Source: Campylobacteraceae bacterium
Lineage (GTDB): Bacteria > Campylobacterota > Campylobacteria > Campylobacterales > Campylobacteraceae
Assembly: GCA_031290675.1 (NCBI GenBank)
Contig: JAITNC010000176.1
Span: 1-11,737 of the forward strand
DNA length: 11,737 bases
Direction: 5' to 3'
Positions 6,004 to 11,737 of the stretch are shown here, one piece after another. Numbering within the stretch: position 1 is the stretch's first letter; each line of letters opens with the position of its first letter. The position numbers and the translations under genes were made by a program. Below the pieces are notes generated by a model that made no database searches, had not been told where the DNA came from, and saw only the letters and a program-made list of their open reading frames with translations.

Positions 6004-7281
6004 TCAATAAGCCTTGCTGATTTTGTTTAAGATGGGCGTGAAGGACGGAAATGACGTGTTTATGCACTCGGTATCGTTTATCTCGCCGCCATCTAGCAGC
6101 GAAGCGATAGCAAAACTCATGGCTACTCTGTGGTCGCCGTAACTCTCAAACGCCGCCTTTTTGAAAACGCCGCCTTTTATCTCGTATCCGTCATCGCGCT
6201 CGCTCGCCTCAATGCCGCAAAGTTTGAGATTTTTCACTACCGTGCTTATTCTGTCGCTCTCTTTGACCCTAAGCTCTTTTGCGTTTGACACGCTGCTTGT
6301 ACCCTCGGCACACGCAAAAGCGATACACAGAGCCGGAAGTTCGTCTATGAGCCACGATATGTTTTCACTCACGCATACAGCACTCAGCGGGGCGTACCTT
6401 ACCTCTATATCGCCTGTACTTTCGTATTTGTCCTCTTTTTGGACGAAATTCACGTGTGCGCCCATTTTTTGTAAAATCTTATAAGCCTCAATGCGTGTTT
6501 TGTTCAAAAGTACATTTTTCAAAACAACTCTTGAGTTTGGGACAATAGCAGCGGCAACTGCGAAAAAGAACGCACTTGAGGGGTCTGCGGGGACTGTGAT
6601 ATCAAGAGGATTTAACGCTTTTGTGTTGGGGTGTATCGTGATTTTACTCTCTTCGCATATGAGATTTGCCCCCATACCTTTTAGCATTCTCTCCGTATGG
6701 TCGCGGCTAAGTTCGGGTTCGCTGAACACGCTCGGGCTTTTAGCGTTCAGTGCGGCTAAAATCAGTGCGCTTTTGACTTGCGCCGAGGAGATAGGGCTTG
6801 TGTAGTCAAACGCTTTTAACTTCTCGCCTCTTATAGATATGGGTGAGAGTTCCCCATCTTTTCTGCCGTCTATCTTAGCGCCTACAAGACGCAAAGGCTG
6901 GGCTACTCTTTTCATCGGGCGTGAAGAGAGATATTTATCTCCGTGCAAAACAAAAAAGCCCTCTTGTGAAGCCAAAAATCCCATCAAAAGCCGCATAGCC
7001 GTTCCGCTGTTACCACAATCTAAAATGAGCGGCGGCTCAGCTATCTTTGAGGGCGGAGTTATATACAAAACGCCCTCTTTTTCCTCAACCTGTGCGCCCA
7101 AAGCTTTTATGATATTTAGCGTGCAGAGCGTATCCTCGGCTTTGAGGTAATTTCTCACAATAGAGGTTTTGTCGCTCAAAAGAGCAAAAAGCGCGCATCT
7201 GTGCGATATGGACTTATCGGCGGCGATAGTATCCAGAGTTATGTCAAAAGGTGCGGCTTTATCTACACGCAAAATGCTCAT
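6004..7281 (-). CDS. aroA: 3-phosphoshikimate 1-carboxyvinyltransferase (EPSP synthase)
   Basis: AroA joins shikimate 3-phosphate and phosphoenolpyruvate to make EPSP, the sixth step of the shikimate pathway. The 425-residue protein has the two-lobed family fold with DKSISHR (22-28), the PEP-binding CGNSGTAMR (89-97), SSRPMKR (119-125), the Asp313-Glu314 pair in [17 protein letters not shown] (336-344) and YGDHRVAM (381-388). The GNSGT form, with serine in place of the alanine of E. coli GNAGT, resembles the Gram-positive-like branch. The ATG at 7281 overlaps the pheT TGA as ATGA and has no clear ribosome binding site of its own, so translation probably depends on pheT. ispH begins one base after its stop. 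Confidence 0.97.
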   Translation of the reverse strand: MSILRVDKAAPFDITLDTIAADKSISHRCALFALLSDKTSIVRNYLKAEDTLCTLNIIKALGAQVEEKEGVLYITPPSKIAEPPLILDCGNSGTAMRLLMGFLASQEGFFVLHGDKYLSSRPMKRVAQPLRLVGAKIDGRKDGELSPISIRGEKLKAFDYTSPISSAQVKSALILAALNAKSPSVFSEPELSRDHTERMLKGMGANLICEESKITIHPNTKALNPLDITVPADPSSAFFFAVAAAIVPNSRVVLKNVLLNKTRIEAYKILQKMGAHVNFVQKEDKYESTGDIEVRYAPLSAVCVSENISWLIDELPALCIAFACAEGTSSVSNAKELRVKESDRISTVVKNLKLCGIEASERDDGYEIKGGVFKKAAFESYGDHRVAMSFAIASLLDGGEINDTECINTSFPSFTPILNKISKAY

Positions 7282-9608
7282 CTAATGGTAACTTTCAGTG
7301 CGCTCATCAGACTATCCAATACATCTCCTACGAGCGTGTTTATCTCTGCGTCCGTAAAAGTTTTCTCGTCAGGCTCAAAAACAAGCGTCAAAGTAAGGCT
7401 TTTGTGCTCCCCAAGCGAGCTGTCCTCGTACACGTCTATCGGATAAAACGCCCTCAACTCTCTCGGCGCGGACTTGCTCAAACACGCTTTTATATCGCTG
7501 TATGAGAGCGTTTTTGGCGCTATAAGGCTCAAATCCCTTGAAACGCTCGGCAATTTTGAATACGGTTGTGCAAACTTGCGCTCATATGGCAGCTTGTCAA
7601 AAAACACTTCGCATACATAAGTCCTGCCAAGGTCAAACTCTTTTTCTACGGCGACTCTGCCTATCGTTCCGACACTCTCGCCGCCTATCACTATCTTGCC
7701 GTACTCATACGGGCTGTAAAATCTGCTGGAAGGCGTTGCGGGGACGATGTCAAACTCGCCCAAAACTGCGCCTATCTTTCTGGCAAACGCCGCAAAATCC
7801 AATTCGCTTGGCTTGCCGTGATTTGACGGATTTGGCACTCCGCTCTCTCCGCTTGATACAAAACTTATGACGCTTTTTTCGTTTCGCTTTTCATCAAAAA
7901 TCTTGCCAACCTCAAAAAGATTTACGCTTTTTCTGCCGGTTTTTATATTATTGCCAGCCGAAATACTCAGGTTTAGCACACACGTAGTGCGAAGCGTGTT
8001 GAGCTCGTTTGTTATCGGGTTTGTGAGGTCAAGCTCTTCGTCTATACACGCAAAACCGTATGCCTTTTGTCTTGCCCTCTCGGTAAAAATATATGATATG
8101 CCCTCAAAAAACCCTGCCGCAACAGCTCTGTAGCGATAAAACTTTCTCTTTTCAAAATTTTTGTAGACTTTGTTGGTTCTGTTTAACTCAACAAACTCAA
8201 GAGCGTGAGCGCTGATGTTGTCTATGCCGACGATACGCACAACCTCTTCGCAAACATCCTGTATATTGGCGATATCGTGGCGGAAAGATGGTATGTCCAC
8301 CACAAGCGAATTTTGTTCAGGCTTGAAAGCGACGTGGAAGCCGAGATTTTTCAACATAGATACTATGTCGGCTTTATCTAACTCTGTGCCGATAATAGAA
8401 AACATATCGTCAAAATCAACATTTATCTGCTTCACAGGCTTCTCTTTGACGGCTCGTTGAGTTCCGTTGAGGATACCCACTTTTGATGTTTTGTTGAGCA
8501 AAAGATTTAGATAATTGATACCAAAATCAAGGTCTGTTTCGCTTCCTCTGAGCGTTCTAAACAGCGTCCAGTCAGACTCTTTGGCATTTCTCGCACCTGT
8601 TTTGCCAAGTATATAAGGGTCTACAAAACTAGCTTCTACAACAACGACATCGTCCTTGTCGCCGGATTTTGAGTTCTCACTCTGCCAAACGCCGACACGG
8701 GATATCTGCTCTTTGCCGTACACAGTGTCAAAACCGTTGGGGTCTTTTTTGACTATGATGTCTATCTTTTCGCCGCTCTGCTCAAATATATCCATCTTGT
8801 ACGCTCTAAATATCACGCCCGTAGCGTGTGCGGCGTAATACAAGTGCTTCTCTATGAGGCTTCTTGCGGGGCTTGCTATCATGGCGAGGCGCAGCTCCAT
8901 AATCGTGCTGACTTTTATCTCTTTCGGATATACCACTTCATAAACCAAAGAGGCGTCTATCTCGCTCTCAACGCTCAAGCTCAAAACACGTCCTATGCCT
9001 ATCTGATTTGAGTCGTCGGGCAAAATGCTCGGTACTTTTATCTTTGTGTCGTAAACTGCGCCGAGGTCACGGGCTATGCCGTAGATACTAAGGCAATCGC
9101 CCCTGTTTGGCGTAAGTTCTATCTCTATGGCATCATCTTTAAATTCGCCAAGCGAGCTAAGCGGTGTGCCGGGTTTTAGCGCGAGAGATTCGTTGTCCAA
9201 AATCATAATGCCGTCATTTATCTTAGGGTATCCAAGCTCCGTTGAGGAACATATCATACCTGAGGACTTTACGCCTCTCAACTCAGCCTCTTTTATTATC
9301 GTGTCGTCAGGCAGTCTGCAGCCCACGAGAGCCACTGCGACCCACTGCCCCTCAGCTACATTTTTGGCTCCGCAAACTATCTGCAAAGGCGTGCTTTGTC
9401 CGACATTTACCGTGCAAACGCTAAGTTTTTCAGCGTTTTGGTGAGCGGTTTTGCTCTCAACAAAACCCACTACACAGTTTTCAATCATACGGTATTTTGT
9501 AACGGAACTTACTTCAAGTCCTATTTTATTGAGCGTTTCACAAATCTCTTCAGTGCTTCTGTCGCCTAAATTTATCCATTCGTTCAGCCAGTTTCTCGTT
9601 ATTATCAT
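7278..9608 (-). CDS. pheT: Phenylalanyl-tRNA synthetase beta subunit
   Basis: PheT forms the alpha2-beta2 synthetase with PheS and provides tRNA binding and editing. The 776 residues are close to the usual 790. In order: an N-terminal EMAP-like tRNA-binding domain (about 40-150, with VCGAKNV and [10 protein letters not shown]), the segment [20 protein letters not shown] (164-183), the B3/B4 editing domain (about 205-370), the B5 domain with [21 protein letters not shown] (438-461), a catalytic-like core without aminoacylation motifs, and a C-terminal FDX-ACB anticodon-binding domain (about 685-776, [12 protein letters not shown] and FTDAEI). The ATG at 9608 overlaps the pheS TGA as ATGA and has GGAG eight bases upstream. 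Its own TGA overlaps the aroA ATG. Confidence 0.97.
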   Translation of the reverse strand: MIITRNWLNEWINLGDRSTEEICETLNKIGLEVSSVTKYRMIENCVVGFVESKTAHQNAEKLSVCTVNVGQSTPLQIVCGAKNVAEGQWVAVALVGCRLPDDTIIKEAELRGVKSSGMICSSTELGYPKINDGIMILDNESLALKPGTPLSSLGEFKDDAIEIELTPNRGDCLSIYGIARDLGAVYDTKIKVPSILPDDSNQIGIGRVLSLSVESEIDASLVYEVVYPKEIKVSTIMELRLAMIASPARSLIEKHLYYAAHATGVIFRAYKMDIFEQSGEKIDIIVKKDPNGFDTVYGKEQISRVGVWQSENSKSGDKDDVVVVEASFVDPYILGKTGARNAKESDWTLFRTLRGSETDLDFGINYLNLLLNKTSKVGILNGTQRAVKEKPVKQINVDFDDMFSIIGTELDKADIVSMLKNLGFHVAFKPEQNSLVVDIPSFRHDIANIQDVCEEVVRIVGIDNISAHALEFVELNRTNKVYKNFEKRKFYRYRAVAAGFFEGISYIFTERARQKAYGFACIDEELDLTNPITNELNTLRTTCVLNLSISAGNNIKTGRKSVNLFEVGKIFDEKRNEKSVISFVSSGESGVPNPSNHGKPSELDFAAFARKIGAVLGEFDIVPATPSSRFYSPYEYGKIVIGGESVGTIGRVAVEKEFDLGRTYVCEVFFDKLPYERKFAQPYSKLPSVSRDLSLIAPKTLSYSDIKACLSKSAPRELRAFYPIDVYEDSSLGEHKSLTLTLVFEPDEKTFTDAEINTLVGDVLDSLMSALKVTIR

Positions 9609-10597
9609 TTAAATTGCTCCAATAGTCTTAAATCGCCTTCAAAAAGCGAGCGCAAATCCGGAATACGGTGCAGTAACATCGCAAAACGCTCTATTCCCAA
9701 ACCAAAAGCGTAACCGCTGCTGTTTTTGTATCCGACTGCGTTAAATACATTTTGGTCTACCGTGCCACAGCCAAGCACTTCAAGCCAGCCTGTGTTTTTG
9801 CACACTCTACAGCCCTTTCCGTGGCAAAATATACAGCTTATATCAACTTCTGCACTCGGCTCCGTGAAAGGAAAAAAGCTCGGACGAAAACGCACTTTCA
9901 CATCTCCGAACATATATCGCAAAAACTCCTCTAAAATTGACTTTAGGTTTGCAAACGATACAACGCCTTTTTTATCTACCACAAGCCCTTCTATCTGATG
10001 AAACATCGGCGTATGCGTCAAGTCAAAATCAGGCCTGAAAACCGCACCCGGGCATATCATGCGTATGGGGGGATTTTTTGTGAGCATAGTCCTGACCTGC
10101 ACAGGCGAAGTGTGCGTGCGAAGAAGCATATTGTCTTTGAAATAAAAAGTATCCTGCATATCGCGTGCGGGGTGAAATTTGGGCAGGTTCAAAGCCTCAA
10201 AGTTGTGAAAATCGTCCTCAACAAGCGGGCCGTCTTCTACGGAAAAGTTCAACGATACAAAGTATTCTATTATCTTGTCCATCGTCGCCATTACGGGGTG
10301 CAAAGCTCCGGCACTCATACTGTTGCCGTACAAACTCACATCAACGGCGTCTTTTTTTAAGATATTTTCGTTCTCTTGTTTCTCTAAAGAAGTTTTTTGA
10401 AAGTTCAAAAGTTCTGTAAATTTCTCTTTTTCTGCGTTCAATTTTGCCGCTTCGGCTATTTTTTTATCGCCTTCAAGCTCTTTTAGCTTCGCAAATTCTG
10501 CTGCGAAATAGCCTTTTTTGCCAAAAACCTCAACCCTCAACCTCTCCAAATCCTTGATGTTATCGCACTTTTGTATGCTTTTGAACAGCGCTTCCAA
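9605..10597 (-). CDS. pheS: Phenylalanyl-tRNA synthetase alpha subunit
   Basis: PheS is the catalytic subunit that charges tRNA-Phe. The 330 residues match the family (about 330-345). The N-terminal part (about 1-85) is a helical coiled coil that contacts tRNA; the class II core follows with [13 protein letters not shown] (97-109), [11 protein letters not shown] (161-171), [18 protein letters not shown] (187-204) and motif 3 [10 protein letters not shown] (299-308). Four cysteines (255, 258, 263, 266) form a CxxC..CxxC cluster in the insert before NTGWLEVLG, as in some bacterial PheS proteins, perhaps binding zinc. The start is TTG at 10597 with GAGG eight bases upstream; its N-terminus lines up in length with the C. 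jejuni protein as I recall it. It is the first gene of the cluster and diverges from the HIT gene. Confidence 0.96.
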   Translation of the reverse strand: MEALFKSIQKCDNIKDLERLRVEVFGKKGYFAAEFAKLKELEGDKKIAEAAKLNAEKEKFTELLNFQKTSLEKQENENILKKDAVDVSLYGNSMSAGALHPVMATMDKIIEYFVSLNFSVEDGPLVEDDFHNFEALNLPKFHPARDMQDTFYFKDNMLLRTHTSPVQVRTMLTKNPPIRMICPGAVFRPDFDLTHTPMFHQIEGLVVDKKGVVSFANLKSILEEFLRYMFGDVKVRFRPSFFPFTEPSAEVDISCIFCHGKGCRVCKNTGWLEVLGCGTVDQNVFNAVGYKNSSGYAFGLGIERFAMLLHRIPDLRSLFEGDLRLLEQFK

Positions 10598-10635
10598 TAG
10601 TTTTGCCTCAATATGTAAATTTTTTAAATTAGCAG

Positions 10636-10641
10636 ATTGTA
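10636..10641 (-). promoter_or_regulatory. pheS: Probable -10 box for the pheS cluster
   Basis: The minus strand reads TTTGACTACAATCTGC, giving TACAAT about 39 bases before the TTG start, downstream of an AT-rich stretch. A start near 10629 would give a leader of about 30 bases containing the ribosome binding site. No leader peptide rich in phenylalanine codons fits in this space, so classical attenuation is not supported. Confidence 0.45.
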
Positions 10642-10680
10642 GTCAAATTTTAATTATAAATAGTTAAAGCAAAAATAGTT

Positions 10681-10686
10681 TATACT
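10681..10686 (+). promoter_or_regulatory. Possible -10 box for the HIT gene
   Basis: TATACT lies 30 bases before the ATG in an AT-rich stretch (GTTTATACTCTG). It is back to back with the pheS promoter within a 119-base divergent intergenic region. The -35 region is not recognisable. Confidence 0.4.
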
Positions 10687-10716
10687 CTGAATATTTTTTA
10701 TAAGAGGAAACGGACA

Positions 10717-11073
10717 ATGACTATATTTAGCAAAATCATCAACGGCGAAATCCCAAGCAACAAAGTGCTTGAAAATGAGAACTTTTTGGCGTTTCACGAC
10801 ATCAACCCCAAAGCGCCTATACATATATTGATAATACCGAAAAAAGAGGTTGAAAATTTTCAAAGCATAACGCCTGAGCTGATGGGCGAAATGACTCTTT
10901 TTATCCAAGAAGTAGCGAAACTTATGGGGCTTGACAAGAGCGGCTACAGACTCATAACAAATAACGGCAAAAACGGCGGTCAAGAAGTGTTTCATCTGCA
11001 TTTTCATCTGCTCGGCGGCGCAAAACTCTCATGGCCTCATCTAGCGGACACCGACACAAATAAGTTTTTTTAA
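10717..11073 (+). CDS. HIT-family (HINT-branch) nucleotide hydrolase or transferase
   Basis: The 118-residue protein has the full HINT-type fold: IFSKIINGEIPS (3-14), FHDINPKAPIHILIIPK (26-42) and the histidine triad HLHFHLLGG (93-101), where His95 is the expected nucleophile of the family. Members of this branch hydrolyse adenosine phosphoramidates or related nucleotide conjugates; the true substrate here is unknown. The ATG at 10717 has AAGAGGA eight bases upstream. It diverges from pheS, an arrangement that I recall being conserved in Campylobacter, although a functional link is not known. The stop follows a TTTTTT run inside the last codons, and no proper terminator hairpin follows directly. 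Confidence 0.93.
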   Translation: MTIFSKIINGEIPSNKVLENENFLAFHDINPKAPIHILIIPKKEVENFQSITPELMGEMTLFIQEVAKLMGLDKSGYRLITNNGKNGGQEVFHLHFHLLGGAKLSWPHLADTDTNKFF

Positions 11074-11092
11074 TCACAATGGGGGGGGTCAA

Positions 11093-11152
11093 CTCGCAAT
11101 GTCCCCACCATCACCCGTCATTGCGAGCCTGCGACTGCGGCGGGCAATCCAC
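11093..11152 (+). repeat. GTCATTGC hairpin repeat unit with a 5' inverted partial copy
   Basis: The unit GTCATTGCGAGCCTGCGACT (start at 11117) has stem ATTGC (11120-11124) and GCAAT (11144-11148), and ends AATCCACT. Directly before it, CTCGCAATG (11093-11101) is the exact reverse complement of CATTGCGAG (11119-11127), so a partial inverted unit precedes the full one. A further partial copy (CCATTGTCAGACAAGCGGCG) starts at 11186. Confidence 0.6.
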
Positions 11153-11216
11153 TCTCTTATGCCTCCTCTTGTGTCATACGCCCCTCCATTGTCAGACAAG
11201 CGGCGAAGCCCCCCCA

Positions 11217-11317
11217 CATTGTCATGCTGAGCCGAAGGCGTGAGCATCTGTGTTTATTCTCTTTTATGTAAAAAACGAGAGCTGAGATTGTTACGTCGCT
11301 TTGCTCCCCACAATGAC
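11217..11317. repeat. Composite inverted pair of hairpin repeat units (MITE-like), right copy
   Basis: The forward unit has stem ATGCT (11224-11228) and AGCAT (11243-11247), followed by CTGTGTTT. The inverted unit has stem ATTGT (11287-11291) and ACAAT (11310-11314). The AT-rich spacer ends in GAGAGCTGAGATT. The layout and flanking words match the pair at 802-889, although one stem differs in sequence while still pairing. Confidence 0.65.
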
Positions 11318-11371
11318 ACAAAAGGACGCGTGTGACGCACTGAACGTCTTGAGTATATTAAATTTATAAAA

Positions 11372-11529
11372 CTTTAGCGTTATTTTTTGGATAGAAAGAG
11401 GTGATTTTCAAATGAACAGAGCGGAGCATACATAAAAGTAGCAAGTGAGTTCAATTTAAAAATCAACGAAGTCAATCAGCACAAAAAGACAAGATTGACC
11501 AACCAAAAACAGACTGACTATCGCTAAAG
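11372..11529. ncRNA. Candidate structured RNA or foldable element, right copy
   Basis: CTTTAGCG (11372-11379) pairs perfectly with CGCTAAAG (11522-11529). TTTTTGG (11384-11390) pairs with CCAAAAA (11503-11509). TGATTTT, AAAT and GAAC (11402-11417) pair with GTTC, ATTT and AAAATCA (11449-11465), a 15-bp stem with one mismatch and a bulge. The tip has GCATAC facing GTAGC around ATAAAA. A side hairpin GTCAATC (11471-11477)/GATTGAC (11493-11499) is extra compared with the left copy. The shared order (TTTAGC start, GAGG, GCATAC tip, AACGA, GCTAAA end) ties it to 951-1067. Confidence 0.5.
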
Positions 11530-11631
11530 CTCAAAGATGCTCTTAAGCTTAGGCAAGTTATATTTTTGATAAATAGTTAAAAGAATTTATTGCAAACCAT
11601 AAAACTATCTAAATTACAAAGGGAAATGATG

Positions 11632-11737
11632 ATGATTTTTGCAAATAACAAATTAAAACCAATATTGGTAAATGCCACTGATAGAAATAATGCAATTCAA
11701 GATAAAACTACCTCAAAAATAAAATCGATATCAAGCT
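11632..11737 (+). CDS. Start of an unidentified gene, truncated by the right window edge
   Basis: Three consecutive in-frame ATG codons (11626, 11629, 11632) open a frame that runs to the edge. I choose 11632 because the AAGGG at 11619-11623 is then eight bases away; the two earlier ATGs are too close to it, although a start at 11629 is possible. The 35 visible residues begin MIFANNKLKPILVNATDRNN and are polar, rich in Asn, Lys, Thr and Ser, with no signal peptide and no recognisable domain. Family and function are unknown. Confidence 0.55.
   Translation, partial: MIFANNKLKPILVNATDRNNAIQDKTTSKIKSISS

Larger units (their letters stand above)
11074..11625. other. Gene-free region carrying hairpin repeats and a foldable element
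   Basis: About 550 bases between the HIT gene and the right-edge gene hold no supported coding frame. From left to right they hold a G8 run (11081-11088), an inverted repeat CTCGCAATG/CATTGCGAG (11093-11101/11119-11127), a hairpin unit (11117-11152), a C7 run (11209-11215), a composite inverted pair (11217-11317) and the second copy of the foldable element (11372-11529). The last 96 bases before the next gene are AT-rich, without a confident promoter. Confidence 0.7.

Noticed and set aside
10598..10716. Possible phenylalanine attenuator leader upstream of pheS
   Set aside because: No short frame rich in phenylalanine codons and no alternative hairpins with a T-run are seen in this gap.
10654..11007. 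A 117-codon minus-strand frame opposite the HIT gene
   Set aside because: It is antisense to a clear HIT protein and has no recognisable family or start signal.
11724..11737. The end of the window reads ATCGATATCAAGCT, like part of a cloning-vector polylinker
   Set aside because: The match is only about 13 bases, it continues the open reading frame, and no other vector sequence is seen; chance is more likely. Checking the next bases to the right would settle it.

Overview
The window reads as a chromosomal segment of a Campylobacterota (epsilonproteobacterial) genome. The main clue is gene order. A minus-strand cluster pheS-pheT-aroA-ispH-rpsA-serA, with a HIT-family gene diverging from pheS, is the order I recall from Campylobacter jejuni and relatives. 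Protein details agree: IspH begins as I recall for that group, and SerA is the long type with an extra domain and a C-terminal ACT domain. The genus cannot be fixed from the sequence alone. I see no phage, IS transposase, CRISPR, tRNA or rRNA.

Layout. Positions 1-46 hold the first codons of a minus-strand gene that leaves the window. Positions 243-556 hold two very small membrane-protein genes on the minus strand, overlapping by ATGA and preceded by a good extended -10 promoter. Positions about 660-1180 have no gene but are rich in hairpin repeats, including a 117-nt foldable element (951-1067) and two strong inverted repeats just downstream of efp. Positions 1181-10597 are a tightly packed minus-strand cluster, given here in transcription order: pheS, pheT, aroA, ispH, rpsA, serA, efp. 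Positions 10717-11073 hold the divergent HIT gene. Positions 11074-11625 again have no gene and carry more hairpin repeats plus a second, diverged copy of the foldable element (11372-11529). A plus-strand gene begins near 11632 and leaves the window.

Function. The cluster combines translation (both phenylalanyl-tRNA synthetase subunits, ribosomal protein S1, EF-P) with core biosynthesis (aromatic amino acids, isoprenoids, serine). pheS/pheT and pheT/aroA overlap as ATGA, and aroA/ispH are one base apart, so these four are probably translationally coupled. A TATAAT box in front of rpsA and a hairpin plus T-run between rpsA and serA suggest internal transcription control.

The most interesting material is not protein-coding. 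First, two diverged copies of a structured element of about 115-160 nt lie outside the two ends of the housekeeping block, with compensatory base changes in their closing stems. Second, there is a family of short hairpins of the type GTCAT..-loop-..ATC whose stems differ from copy to copy yet stay paired. Third, there is an ATGA-coupled pair of 77-aa and 27-aa membrane proteins of unknown role.
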